NCBI GenBank assembly: GCA_973895155.1
Contig: OZ316898.1
Coordinates: 6,820,001 to 6,884,000, forward strand
Source: Marsupella aquatica
Taxonomy: Eukaryota; Marchantiophyta
Length of the DNA: 64,000 nucleotides
Direction: 5' to 3'
Positions 22,927 to 35,530 of the stretch are shown here, piece by piece (positions within the stretch are counted from its first letter, which is position 1; the number at the start of each line of letters is the position of its first letter). Under the pieces are notes generated by a model, which was not told the origin of the DNA, ran no database searches, and was given only the letters and a program-made list of their open reading frames with translations. Both the position numbers and the translations under genes were made by a program.

Positions 22927-25900
22927 ATGGGAGAGAGCGCGGATGCGAAGAAGTTACTGCTGCCGTATTTGCAACGAGCGGATGAGTTGCAGAAGCATGA
23001 GCCTCTCGTGGCGTATTACTGTAAGTTATCTCTTACTGAACGACACCACGGGCTGACTGCCCCTATTCCTGCAATTCGTTTGCTCATTTCTCTAGGGCCG
23101 GAATTGGTCAGGGTAATGGTGGTGTTTATGACGCCGAATGTCCTTATGAGGCCCCAGAAGTGCATCCTGCCAATAATCAGGGTTCAAAATGTTTCTGGCT
23201 CCATTGTAATGTCCTGGTGGTTTTTTGGGTTGTCCTCGAGTTTCAAGTGTTAAAGGGCTGGCCACCTGACGGTTGTTTGAGGGTTGGGGACGACTGTTAG
23301 CAGAACTTGATTGGAACTTGTGCTTTCCAATTCGCAGGTCGTTTGTTTGCCATGGAACGGGGATTAAAAATGCCAGCAAAGGAGCGCGGAAAGACAATAA
23401 ATTCGCTGCTGGTCTCCCTCATGAATCAACTTGAAAAGGTTTGTCCGCTTTTTCTCGCTAGACGGTCACCAGGCTGTGCGGTATTCTGGAATTGAACTTG
23501 GCATTATGGTGTCCTGGCATTGTCATTCAAGAAATCTTTCCATGATCTCTAGTGGATCCAAATGGCAGTGCCTCTTGGGTCGTGAACCTGCGATTGAAGG
23601 CCTTTGAATGCAAGAAAAGCATATACTTTGGCTCAGGAAATATGGCTGATTTTCTGCTGGATGTGGTGCACAGGACAAGAAGACAGTGAAACTAGGTCCC
23701 GATGACAACATGTATCTGGAAGGCTTTGCGACAAGGGTGTTCTCCAAAGCTGACAAGCAAGACCGATCAGGCCGAGCTGACTTGTATGAATTTTCTTTTC
23801 CCTAATTATGTTTTACTTCCTAATGGGCAGACTTTGCTTCATAGTTTCTTTGAGCTATCTGGGCCATGAACATTTTATGGAAATTTTGAAATAGCCAAAA
23901 TGACTTTCTCTGAACCATCTGTTCTGTTTGCCAGAAACACGGCTAAAACTTTCTATGCAGCGCGACTGTTTTTTGAAGTTTTACATCAATTTGGGGAGGT
24001 CCCTCCTGATGTAAGTGTGCACAGCTCCCTTTCCACATGGTTGATCGGGTTGAGCTGCGTTTTTATGCACAAGTAGTAAGAATTACATATGGATCCTGGG
24101 ACATGGTAGTCCAAGGCCACTGCCGGGCAAATAGGTTCTTGTGTTTAGGGCATTGCACTTCTTGAGAGTGATGGTGATTACTATCATAATCCTATTCTTA
24201 TTTGAACTCAGGAATGGCTTGGTCGAAGCCAGTATTAGTATTAGCAAGAAAAGGACCCGATAGTAGTCACGTGTTTGATTTGGGGTTGAATTCGCTCAAT
24301 TTCACTTTCTGCGGCTTAACTGATACAGATAGTTGTGAAGGTTTCTTAAAGCTTTAGGGTAGGAAGATTGAAAATCTTACGAGGCATTGACGAAAGGCTG
24401 ATTGTACGGTATGCTGCCTGTGATGTAGATTGAGCAACGACAAAAATATGCAGCATGGAAGGCCGCTGACATAAGGAAGGCGTTGAGTGAGGGTCGAAAA
24501 CCTATTGCAGGGCCTCCTGGTGGGGATGAGGACTTGTCTGAAATGGATGGAATGTCATGGGATACTGAGGTAAGAGCTGACAATTCAACAAGCGCAGCAG
24601 TATTGAAGGAGAGTGGGCTCCCGGTTGATGGTGGTTTTTTTTTTGTGGGGTGGGGTGTTTTGGGGCGAGGGTCGAGGGGGGAGGGTGGGGGGGAGGAGGT
24701 GGAGTGGGTGTGCCGGGGAGGCAGTGAGGATTTCTGTCGCCCAAAGACCAAAAGAGGGTGACAGAGGGAATTGCTTTGATGATGGTTCAGGGGACAGTCC
24801 TACTGAATACAAGGATTTTTTCTTGGCCAGTCCAGTTGCATTACTGTATCCATAGCTCCTGTTGGAGAGAATCCAGAGGATACAATTCAAGCATCCCCCT
24901 TGCAGTCGAAATACCCTATGTTTCATTTATGGTTTTTTACTTTATTTTGAATCAGCGTGTTTGTGTGTGAGCAGCAAGTAATTTGCGTTATGTAAGTTGT
25001 GGTCGGCATTTACGATGTTGATGAGCAGCAGAGAATGTCCAGGAAGGATATATAGAACGGCTAAAACACTGTTTCCCACTGTGTTAAAATCTGACGTGTG
25101 TCTTGGTTCTTACAGGGATCACCAGCGAAAGTGATTTCTACCACCAGTATATCAAGCTCTCCACCTGATGTCTCTCAGCCCGAAGAGGAATTGCCGGCCC
25201 CAGGAGTTGGACATCAGCAATCACAACCCGATCCTTTGCCGCGTACAAGCTCAGTGGATTCATTGCCTAGTCCTCCAACGAGTGCTCCTCCTTCACAAGG
25301 TTTTCACCACACCAGACAGGTGTCGTCAGATGACATTGACCTACCATCTGCCCCAACTCAACCTGTATATCCAGGGGTGCAGCATTCTCCTCCTCCTGCG
25401 TTTCAACGTGGATTTCCTGACCCGTATGCACCAACGCACTATTCATCTACAGGTGCAGGGCAGGATACTGGTGCACCCCCTCCCGTGATTCATGATTGGT
25501 CAGGGGGCAACGCCCATGAAAATGCTGGACCACCATATTCTGCTCCCTTAAATTACCCCACATCACCTCATGATGATTATAGCTCGAACGCTCCCACTTA
25601 TTCTTCCGTCCCTCCTAGTACGACCCACAGTCCATACGTGAATCCCACTGATCAAGGTTACAATTATTCTCAGTATCCTTCAGCCCCTGGATCAGGATAT
25701 CAAGGAGGAAACACCTATCCTCCTGTCTCCCCTTCTCAAAATTACGGTTCAGGGTATGCCGAACCCCCACATCATCAACGGACAACTAGTGCTCCAGTTA
25801 CCAGTGCTCCAGTAAGTGGATACTCAAATGGACTGTATCCCAGCGATAGTAACTATCAACCCCCACCTGATAAAATAGCAGAGGCGCATAAAGCTGCAAG

Positions 25901-26000
25901 ATTTGCTGTGAGTTCTCTTGCCTTTGATGATGTGCAAACAGCCCTAGAGTTCCTTAGGAAGTCTTTGGAACTTCTGACTAGACCTTCACAGGAAAACTAA
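22927..26000 (+). CDS. LIP5: LIP5 / VTA1 homolog, positive regulator of SKD1/VPS4 ATPase
   Basis: Six exons join in frame: 22927-23020, 23338-23438, 23674-23783, 23935-24010, 24429-24569 and 25116-26000, giving 468 residues. Residues about 8-160 form the VTA1/LIP5 N-terminal domain (tandem MIT-like helices), with LLPYLQRADELQKHEPLVAY, RGLKMPAKERGK, DDNMYLEGFATRVFSKADKQ, TAKTFYAARLFFEVLHQFG and QKYAAWKAADIRKAL. A long Pro/Ser/Tyr-rich disordered linker fills most of exon 6. The last 43 residues are the VSL domain (DKIAEAHKAARFAVSSLAFD...ALEFLRKSLELL). In plants LIP5 binds SKD1/VPS4 through VSL, stimulates the ATPase that disassembles ESCRT-III, and works in multivesicular-body sorting, immunity and stress tolerance. 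It acts in the cytosol at endosomes. All introns are GT-AG. Arabidopsis LIP5 is about 420 residues, so the extra length lies in the linker. I see no defect. Confidence 0.95.
24640..24720 (+). other. G-rich tract in LIP5 intron 5
   Basis: More than eight runs of three to seven G follow a T10-type tract, on the coding strand of the fifth intron. The tract can form G-quadruplex structures in RNA or DNA, which could influence splicing; that effect is inference. Confidence 0.6.
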
Positions 26001-26919
26001 ATGTAGCCTGTTGTATGATTTGTATCATCTTCATGATATCCGGGGTAATGACCCTTCGCATGCTTCAATGGCCCCATACAAGATTACCTGAGATTCCCTT
26101 GTTCGAACATTGAGTTTAGGACCTGGCACATTAGAGTCCAGGCTTTTCTTTGAAACAGTCTGCCAACAAGATGGACTTGTTGTAGTCGTCGAATCTTCAT
26201 GTGCTTAGTAAGTTACATTGATGCAACTGTTTATTGTAATTTTGTGGTGAGATCTAAAAGCTATGAGTTGTGATTACCAGATCTTCGCGAGTCCCACTGT
26301 ATTCAGACATATTGTCCTGTCAACCATTTCGTTTAACAATCACTTAACCCATGCGCGTTGGGATGTCCATACTTCAGTTGTTTCCCTGCATCCACAGAGT
26401 TGCAGTAGATTGGCGACTGTCGCACATGGATAGACATCTAAGATCCGGATACAGGTTTGTTGTAGAGAGTGCCAAAGGAAAGTGGTGCTGGATCTCCGAA
26501 ATTCGGTTGGGTTCCACAATTTAGATTACGAGAGTTTCCCTCTGTTCGCCATGAATTCCAGGTGAGCATTTCGAGATAGTCGGAACTGCAGATTTACTGT
26601 GGTCAATAGAACGGCCGAACTCACACCAAGAAAAAATGCTTACAAGCCACCGAATCATAGGATAAGTAGCAGCTGAAGCAGTACTTTCTAAGGTTTTCTG
26701 CATAGGAGCATACCTCTAGACCCGAACACACAGGTTGGCACGGCCCCTCATATGTACTCAAAGATAGATCTAACATCAAACCATTCTCGATTCAAAGATG
26801 TCACTGGACTGCTGGGTTATCCCATTGTCCCTAGTTGACATACAACTATTACAAATCATGCCGAATAATTGCAATCAAAAGCTACTGTGAAGTCCTCCTC
26901 CTGCTCGAGTGAAATCCCT
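26001..26919. other. LIP5 3' flank, no gene
   Basis: Transcript 3' end and intergenic sequence. A 60-codon minus frame (26703-26521) has no motif. Confidence 0.4.
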
Positions 26920-27290
26920 AGACTTCTATTCTGGGGGCAGGACTCTACTGTCTAGAGTGAAAGCTATAGAGTCACCTTGGGGTTGGGGGCACAACTCAAG
27001 GTGAGGGTGCATTGGGGACAAAGACAATGGAAAACATGTTCATAGAGGGGCATGACTCAAGGTGAGGGTACAGATTGAAAACAAAGATTGGGGACAAGTC
27101 ATTAAACATGTTCATAGAGGGACGTAGCCTACTGTCTAGAGTGAAATCTCTAGGCAGTGACGTTGAGGGCATAACTCAAGGTGAGGGTGCAGGTTGAAAA
27201 CAGAGATTTTGAACAAGTCATTGGAAAACATGTTCATACAGGGAGGCTCCTAGACCCTGACTCTATGGGCATAACTCAAATGGGTTTTAA
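26920..27290. repeat. Imperfect tandem repeat, unit about 100-115 bp
   Basis: Three to four diverged units share CTCTACTGTCTAGAGTGAAA, GGGGCA(C/T)(A/G)ACTCAAGGTGAGGGT and AACATGTTCATAGAGGG. Related phrases recur at 28,610-28,700. Confidence 0.65.
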
Positions 27291-28315
27291 TCACTATTCC
27301 ACCGCTAGTACAAAAACCACAAGAAAAAACTGTAAACCACTTCAAGTTGGAAGTTGGGAGGGGATCTCCATTCAATCTTTTAGGTTCTAATGAGATGCAA
27401 CATCCTTTTTCCGTGATGGTAAATATGCTAGTAAATGTGTGCTATCCAAGTCAAGATTGTTATTTCCAGAGATACTATCCATGCACTGAACTTCACTCGT
27501 TCATGCAAGCATTTAAGCTTGGATGGGACTCAAAGATCCTCGGTGTGATAGTACAGTTCCTTTGACTTTAAATGTTGGCAGATCTACTTTTCTAAAACCT
27601 CATGTGCGCTTCAAAATCATATCACTCCAAGCTTATAGGTTTGGATTGAGATCAGTCAAGCTTATAGCTCACAAACTAGATTCACTCCAGGGTAATCGCT
27701 AGAAACTTCTTAAATAAATTTTAAATAAGGGGCAACTTTCCCAATTTTAATTGAAGGGGAAAAAGTTAATCCAAGTTGGGGAATAAGGGGTTTAATTTCA
27801 AATACATTGAAGTCCCATGAACCAATTTTAAATAAGGGGCAAACATTTTCTCCTTTCCAATACACTAATCCGTAAAGATAGTGACTGTTTTAGTGCATGT
27901 TAGACAAGAAGTTTTCAAAATAGTACCTTTTTGCAAACTTGCTTAGCCACCTATTACTGGTGACACTTTGGTGACAAAATGTGGCAAAACATGGCAAGAG
28001 CAACATGCACGGAAGTATTTGCATGCAAACTTTTTTGGCAACCAAATTGATGTTTTTTTTTGTTGAAAAGAAGGATTGCCACATATGGCAGGCATGAGTT
28101 TAAGGATAGGTCTAATGTACTGTCAAACTTCTGTGCCCATCCTAACTTACAATCCATGCATAACACAGTAGAATCTGTAGCCTATTTTGTGAAATCGAAT
28201 TGATTGAAGGGTAACCAAACCAACTCGTTAACCATCTGGACTTTGATTCAGTTTCTGGTTCACTCATACCCTAACACATCAGCACTTTTCTTGAGGATCT
28301 GTCTCATAAAAAATG
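27291..28315. other. AT-rich intergenic sequence
   Basis: Nothing supported. A short phrase, TTTTAAATAAGGGGCAA, occurs twice (about 27,720 and 27,825). Confidence 0.4.
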
Positions 28316-28399
28316 AACCGTATGAATATATGGTCTGCGACCCTAATGTATTTGGCACCGTATGAATATATGGTCTTCGACCCTAATGTATTTGGCACC
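28316..28399. repeat. Tandem duplication, 42-bp unit
   Basis: ACCGTATGAATATATGGTCT, GCGACCCTAATGTATTTGGC and a second copy with one mismatch. Confidence 0.85.
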
Positions 28400-29343
28400 G
28401 CAGTTGCTGGGTACTCAGGATGCTGTGAATACACATAGCAAAAGATGTTTAATCAATGTTTGACAACCTCAATGTAATATTAAGGTTGGCCACTTATCCT
28501 TTTATGGGACATTTAGTCTCCTGTATATGGTCTCCTTGCATAAGTGGGTAGACAACAATATTGTTAAGAATCTTACTAATAAAGTGCAATGCAAAACTAC
28601 TTTCAATGGCTGCTGTCTACTTTCAAGGGCTACTGTCTAGAGTGAAGGCTACTGTCTAGAGTGAAAACTCCAGACCTTTACTCTCAATAGGACAACACTG
28701 AATGAGAGTGGACTAGAAAAGGGATGGGAAGGTTAACAAAACTAAAATTCACTCTCAATAAAGACAAAACTAAGAGTGAATCTCAATAAAGACAAAACAG
28801 AAGTGAGGGTGAAAAAAAGGAGTGAATATAATTATTTAATAACTTTGGAAATTGAATTGAATTGGTTATGATTAATCTTTAATTGATTTTTTTTATAGAG
28901 GGCAAAAATGAAGATCACATGTTTGTTTTGCAAAATTTTTTATTGTCTTGTCTCTATTTACGTTCAATGGGTAATCAGGCTAGTGTGCCATATAATCTCT
29001 CAAACAACAAGTGGCTGTGCCCAATCGGAGTTTCCCGAAGTCACAAATGGAGTTCGAAGGTTGGAGTCTGAAACTCCTTCAAGCTTGACAAGCTTGACAA
29101 CGCCATTGACTTCATGAAAACAACGTGCATGGCTTTCCAATTGACAAAACTATCAAATTCTCGAGGGCCTGGAAGACAATCGATTTGGCTTTGCCATGGT
29201 CCAAGTTCAATTGCTATGGGGTGCCTTATATCTTTACAGTGTCATCCCTTGAATAATCTAAGTAGATGTCAGCCAGGGTACAATCGGGGGTACAGTAAAC
29301 TTTATATGACAAAACTAGATGAATCTACGAAGATGACAGCCAG

Positions 29344-29415
29344 GATCTTTCAATTTCACATGACCTATGAGAGAACCAAGGATCCTTCAATTTCACATGA
29401 CCTATGAGAGAACCA
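29344..29415. repeat. Tandem duplication, 36-bp unit
   Basis: CTTCAATTTCACATGACC plus TATGAGAGAACCA occurs twice in succession. Confidence 0.8.
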
Positions 29416-29767
29416 TCTTTGAGCAAGCAAACAAAACCGTGTAAATGTTTAGAGCTGCACGAAAACTCAATGCATCTGCAAAATTGATCCAGAGGCCTGT
29501 TGCTAACTATGCCGATAACTGAGGCAGGCCTCTGGAGAGTTAACTTGCGGACTTGGGGAACGCCATCAAGGATCCTCCATCATGACCTTAGAATTGTCGT
29601 CAAATACATGGACTAATGGTAGTCAATCATGTATATCGCTCTGCTGAATCAACGGCGATTTAGAGTCGTCCTGTATGCAATTGACCATGCATCATTGTTA
29701 GATATTACACTCACATGGCCTTTCAGAGTTGATGAAAGATAATTGCTCTTAGTTGCGGACTGTTCAT

Positions 29768-32700
29768 CTAGTCCATTTCACAAACGATGCGTGTGTACTT
29801 CCTTACTATTCTGGATCTGAGAGATGAACTCACTTTATGAACTACAATGTGATCTTCTGGCAGCCGGTCAGCAAATACACGATCCACCGCGTTTTGGGCC
29901 TGTAGATCCAGTTAACAAAGCCATTGTCAGGATCCAAAATCGTAGCTGAAGCGCCTCGATGCATTAGCCATCCCTCTAGCTTGGGAGTTAGCCTTTCAAT
30001 TCAAATCCCATATAGACAAATTGCATTGCCGCAAAACTGTCATACAGGTTAGTCATTATTTGATCATCGCAGTTGCTTCCGCTTCAAGTGAAAGCAACGG
30101 CACGGCGAAGTGCGATTCAATTCAATTGCAAACTACTGTACTGGTCAAGAAAGTGTGCTAATCAAGACGTTTCAAGTTGATGGGTAGTTGAATCACCTGT
30201 TTCTCCCAATCCGTGTAGACACAAATAAGGATAAGTCCTGCTGCCTGGACGTCAACAGCAGCTATCAACCCAATCCAAAGACCCTGTTACAATAAAAATT
30301 GATAGCACCTTTAGTAAACCTTGATGGCGGCGGTGCATTGGTGGAATTGCTGGGAAGTCTATACTTGACGGAGATGTGAAATGAATGAAGCGCCAGGAAA
30401 GCAAGTCCTAGCATGTTCTACTTGCAAACACCCAAGAAGACGGGAAAGGGTGAATGCTAGTCTTCATCAACCTACAGACTCTCAACGCACAGACTGTAGA
30501 CTCACAGGCCAGTTTGGTACGTACTTCTCCATTCATATGGAAATAGAAGGCCAAAACTAAGGCCAATGGTATGCCCACCCCGTAGTATGCCCCGAGGTTA
30601 AGAACAGCTGCCACTGATTGATTGCCAGCTCCTCGTGCCACTCCTACAAAATTGTCATTGTTCCATCAATAACAGTCCCTGACAGGATTCGATACGATTC
30701 AATGACTCACCTCAATTGAGTTAGAAAGGTCACGAATTCAATCAAACTATACCATTTGGTTCAAGGTAATGATCCCATACAGATTCAGAATCTAGCCATT
30801 GAGAACTGATTAAATAAATTTTATTGCATAGCAGCCCCTGGAATGAAAAGTTCAGAACTCTGATAACCATCAGCTGAATGTCAGAAATCAGGTAGAAATA
30901 AATGAAAGAAAAACCCATGAGTTCGAGCGACTGATTCGGTACAAGGAATCTACTGGTAACTGATTGAATTTATGCTAAAAAGCTGGAATGAAAGAGGCGA
31001 CTGATTCGTTATAAAAAATCTACTGCGATCTGATTGAATTCATGCTCAAGAGCTGGATTGAAAGAGGCATACCACTGAGGACTCCTTGGCAGGAGTCCGC
31101 AATCGCGAGCACAGCAAGAAACGGCATCATCCTCGCAACGTAGTCAACCACTTCAGGTTCATTAGTGAATGCCATGGGCCAGACGTGCCGCAATGAGAAG
31201 GTGCTGACCGATATAATGAGTCCCTGTGTGAGACCAAGTGAGAGTGCCACTATCACTGCCCTCTTTGCCATAGATGCTCTCCCAGCCCCGAGCTCGTTGG
31301 ACACTCTCGTGCTGCACAAGCACCACACGATCAATCAGGGAAGAAAATTTGCGTTTTTTCGTGGAGCGAACATCATTGGCTATGAAGAGTCTGAGGTTAC
31401 AGCCGGGGTTACAGCCATCATCTTTTCAGTGAAACCGAAGGAAACTATTAATGCATTGCCCCAGTTTTCGAGACAACGTCTTCACGTAATTTGCCACAAG
31501 AAAATCCACAAGAATTATGATGGCTATACTTCCACCGAACACGGCGACGAGGCATTGCGCTTCGGACATGAAAAGGCGACGAAATCTAGGCCTCTCGGAC
31601 GAAGCTCAAACTTTATGCATCGAAAGGAAACTACAACCGTTTAAGTGTCAAACTCGCCTTCAACGACGCGTTGTTTGTGGCTTTGTTTTAGTTTGCTTTC
31701 GGTTATCGGATGTATTCAATTTCCCTGTGACGTGGGCAGAAAGTTGTTAGTCAGCGAGTAGCTCACCTGATAGATGCACCGAGCCCGTACGGAAACATGA
31801 AGAGGAGAGCGCCCGTATTCAAGCTGCAAACGGCCACACATCGAGAAACAAGTTGCTTTCATTCCTGTTGCTGCACCTAACACCTCAATGTTCTATCGTA
31901 AACTTCCACATCTCCTGACTTTAGTGCTATTTGGAAAAACTTGCCCGGCAGAATAGGGCTCTGTTTCCTGTCGTGCTTGCGTGAGATGCATGTTTACTAA
32001 TCTGTTCTATGAAGCGGCCGGTCATTGGCAAACTGGAGTGATTATCGAATTGTGCCAACGAGAAACGTTTTCATGAAAGCAAAGCAGCTGTTGATATCCT
32101 GCTGCTACATCAAAGTCGTCCATTCTACAGCGGCTTCATTATTTACGATCTCATTTATTGTGCAGTCAAGAATTATGGATAGCTCTATTGAGACAATTAA
32201 AGAAATGAAAGCTCTGAGACCCTCAAAAGCCTTTAGTGAGTAGCCATACCAGATAGTAAACGTCGACATCTCCAGTTGAGGATTCGGCAGTAATCCCGAC
32301 ATGAGCACCATCAACTCGAAGGACCAGTACTCCAAACTGTTCGTGGAAAACACACATCAGTTATCGACCACTCGGAGATAGTTCCGAGAGAGCTAGTATG
32401 AGCCCGACAATGAACCTATCACTAACTTCCTCTTATCTCCCAAAAGGATAGAAGTAAAGCAATCTTAAACACACCAGGACGACACCCACTTCAATTCACA
32501 AAAACATTCGAGAAATGACAGGTTGCGAACAATGATGAAAGTGCTATACAGGGTAAAAAGAAAATCAGAAAACGGAGAATGGAAAAGCTTTCCGATGAGG
32601 ATTGGAAGGGCCTGAGGCATCTGCTCACCATATCATCAACGTCGAGGGTATGGCGAGCTTGAGGAAGGTCTTCATGTCGTGGAAGGCCTCGGATGTGAAG

Positions 32701-34051
32701 CCCACCCAAGTACGCTTACAAGCAGGACCGAATTTGACATAGATGACGAGGAACATCACATTCAACCACGTCGACAGTCCGTTGGCAATAGCAGCACCCT
32801 TAAAACCCACTCCCAGCTTGTAGACAAATACCCAGCAGATGGGGACGTGCAAGCACAAAACCATTGCGGAGCACAATGCCATTGGCAACACGGCGCTCTG
32901 GGTTTGGAGGAACTTCACGAGCGGCTGCAAGACCGCATAGCCGAACAGACTCGGAAGCATCCACCGCGAATATTTCCCAGCGCCATCTGCAATGTCAGGA
33001 TCCTGCCCCATCGCCCGAAGAATTGTACCGACGTTCATCCACACGAAAGAGATCGGCACACTGGTGATACTCAAAACCACAATTCCTCGTTGAAGATAGG
33101 TCCCGAGCAAGGCATACTGCTTGGCCCCGTACGCTTGTCCACATAAAGTCTCTAGAGCTGAGCCCATTCCCATCTGCACAACCAAACACGAGTTTGCATT
33201 TCAACCAGCTGTCGTTACAACCAAAATCCCAAATCAGAATTGACCAGAGGCGCTGAACTTCAGCTGACTCCGCGTCACACATCCTAACTTCCAGCGAGTG
33301 TGAGCCACAAACTGAAATGTAATGAAATGTGTCGAAGGACCTTATCGAAAGCTTTGAAATTCCTCTCAGAAGCAATCCCCAAAGGTAACACGGAGATCCT
33401 GCATAGTTCCCCAAATGCATGTCTGATGATGCCACAAGTTGAATGCCATTCGACTCTCTAGGCATCTCAAGGGACAGCGCAAAATGAGATGGATCAAGTT
33501 GCCTTTCAAAGTAATTTCGCAAGAGTTGTTGCAGAGAACGAAGAAACATTAGCAAGCACGCGTCAATATTGTCAGCTATTTTGTATAAGTTCACGAGTTA
33601 ACACACCTCACGAAATGATATGGAGAAAAACGATACAGAGCAACTCCTAAATCTTCGTTCGAGGCAGAAAAAACCCAAACAAACGAGTAATAACTTGAAG
33701 TGGAGAACGGATTGGACGAGAGGATGAATATACCAGCAAGGCGAAGCCTGTGACGTTAGCAATTGAGGTGCCCATTGAAGCGCTGGCCAGAGCGAGCTCC
33801 CCCAAATGCCCCACGAACATCACCGACGCTAGATTGAGCGAGTACTGCAACAAACTCACACACACCATCGGCGCCGCTAACCAGAATTGCATCTTCAGCT
33901 CGGCTCCCACCCATCCTGAAACAGCATTCGAACTCTCCTTCTCCTTCTCCTTCAAGTCCTTCGCCTCTCTCACGGAATCCTCTCTTCCGTTCCCATCAAT
34001 GAGAGGCTCCGTGAGAGAATTCGTCATGACCGGTACGCCTTGCTCTTTCAT
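29768..34051 (-). CDS. MATE-family (DTX-type) efflux transporter
   Basis: Eight exons join in frame on the minus strand: 34051-33734, 33173-32629, 32336-32250, 31824-31768, 31311-31073, 30643-30525, 30283-30197 and 29899-29768, giving 527 residues, normal for plant DETOXIFICATION proteins. MATE carriers export organic cations, flavonoids, citrate or hormones in exchange for H+ or Na+ at the plasma membrane or tonoplast. Family signatures are in order: a soluble N terminus (1 to about 45), FVGHLGELALASASMG, MGSALETLCGQAYGAKQYAL, FLQTQS, KLGVGFKGAAIANG, EYWSFELMVLMSGLLPNP, FPYGLGASISTRVSNELGAG and GVARGAGNQ. Twelve membrane helices are expected. The start is the first in-frame ATG after a stop (34079-34081). 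The substrate cannot be read from sequence. A decayed partial copy lies at 42936-44623. Confidence 0.93.
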
Positions 34052-34976
34052 CTCCGCCTCCTCCCTTTCGTCTCTCAATCACATTCTCGCTGATGTCAAA
34101 TCAACGACTCGTCTATGAGCTCGATGCCAATCAGTTCTCTCCTAGAAGAACGTGAGAAATTGGAGAGCCTTTGAATTTACAGATATTTTCTACCCACTCT
34201 ACTGCAAACGGACGACCATGGTCGCTAACCGCTGGGACCCGTAAAGAGGCATTACAAGAACTATAATACACAGTTGCGCCATTTTTTAGAGTGGTAGTCA
34301 TTCAAATTTGCAGGAGTGGTCGTCATTCAAATTTGCAGGGCACAAAAATTAAAAAATCTAATCAAAAGTAATCAATAAAGCCAAAGTGTGAATTGAGTTT
34401 AGTGTGAGTCACAAAAAGTTGCACCAATGCCCAAGACAAGCAAGAATAATCACACGAGGTACACAAAAAAAGAAGTGAAAGACTTTAACACAATGCATAA
34501 GGAATTGTGTATTATAGTTCTTGATATTCACATGCAAATTTGTATTGTACATATTCATTGTACATATTTCAATATTGTGTGCATCATAATTTTGTATAAT
34601 AATGGTAAGAGTCCATAAAAGTAATTTAATTGCTAACAACATTTTAGTTACTACATCAATAAAAAAACTATTCTCCCAATATTTGTGGTGATTTTTACAG
34701 TCATTTGCAGTGTCATTTTCAATGCCAAAAACACAAAAGTAATAAGGCCTAAAGACATAGTGAAGCGCATGGCATGGGTGTTGATGGCAAGGTCTCAGGC
34801 GAGGGGCACACTCGCAATGTAGGGTAGCCCCTCGATCTCACATGGGTGGGGAAGGGGGGGCGGTGAACAAGTGGAGTGATGGTGAATGTGAAAAAGAGAA
34901 GACCAAAAATAGGAAAATGGGAAAAGGGGGAGGTTAAGGTTTGAAAGGAACAATCTTTTTCTTAACAACATCTTTT
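34052..34976. other. Upstream region of the MATE gene
   Basis: Promoter-side flank, AT-rich from 34,300 on. A short direct duplication (GTGGT(A/C)GTCATTCAAATTTGCAG-type) lies at 34,293-34,338. No gene is seen. Confidence 0.4.
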
Positions 34977-35530
34977 GTGCAATGCACGGGTATTTACCTA
35001 AATGATGTCTTGGCCGACACGACATCTTTTCCCTCAACGATGTCTTTGCCGACACGACATCTTTTTTTTCAACAACATCTTGGCCGACATGATTTTTTTT
35101 TTAATGACATCTTGGCCGACACGACATCTTTTTTCTCAATAACTTCTTGGCCAAGACAACATCTTTTTTCTCAACGACCTCTTGGCTGACATGATATCTT
35201 TTTTTTCCAACGACTTCTTTTCTCTCAATGAATGACCTTTAGGGCAACTCGACATAATTTCTCTCCACGACCTCTTGGCCGACACGTCTTTTTTTCTCAA
35301 TGACATCTTGGGCGACATGACATCTTTTCTCTCAACAACGTCTTGGGCGACATGACATCTTTTCTCTCAATGACCTCTTGGGTGACACAACATTTTTTTC
35401 TCTCCAAGACCTCTTGGCCAACACAACATCTTTTCTCTCCACGACCTCTTGGCTAACATGACATCATTTTTTCTCAACGACATCTTGGCCGACATGACTT
35501 CTTTTGTGCAACGCACAGGTATTGAGCTAG
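34977..35530 (+). mobile_element. Helitron-like 3' end with 34-bp minisatellite (plus strand)
   Basis: About 14 units of roughly 34 bp (CTTGGCCGACACGACATC, TTTTCTCAACGA type) fill 34,995-35,500. They run directly into a hairpin, TGTGC AAC GCACA (35505-35517), nine bases, then CTAG (35527-35530) followed by T. A second hairpin, GTGCA A TGCAC (34977-34987), followed by CTAA at 34998, precedes the array. Hairpin plus CTRR before T is the Helitron 3' end. There is no RepHel coding sequence, so the element is non-autonomous. Confidence 0.6.

Noticed and set aside
24377-24926. Pro-rich and Gly-rich frames in LIP5 intron 5
   Set aside because: They arise from the G-rich intronic tract and from exon 5 read in the wrong frame.
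32679-33146. 155-codon plus-strand frame
   Set aside because: It is the antisense shadow of MATE exon 2.
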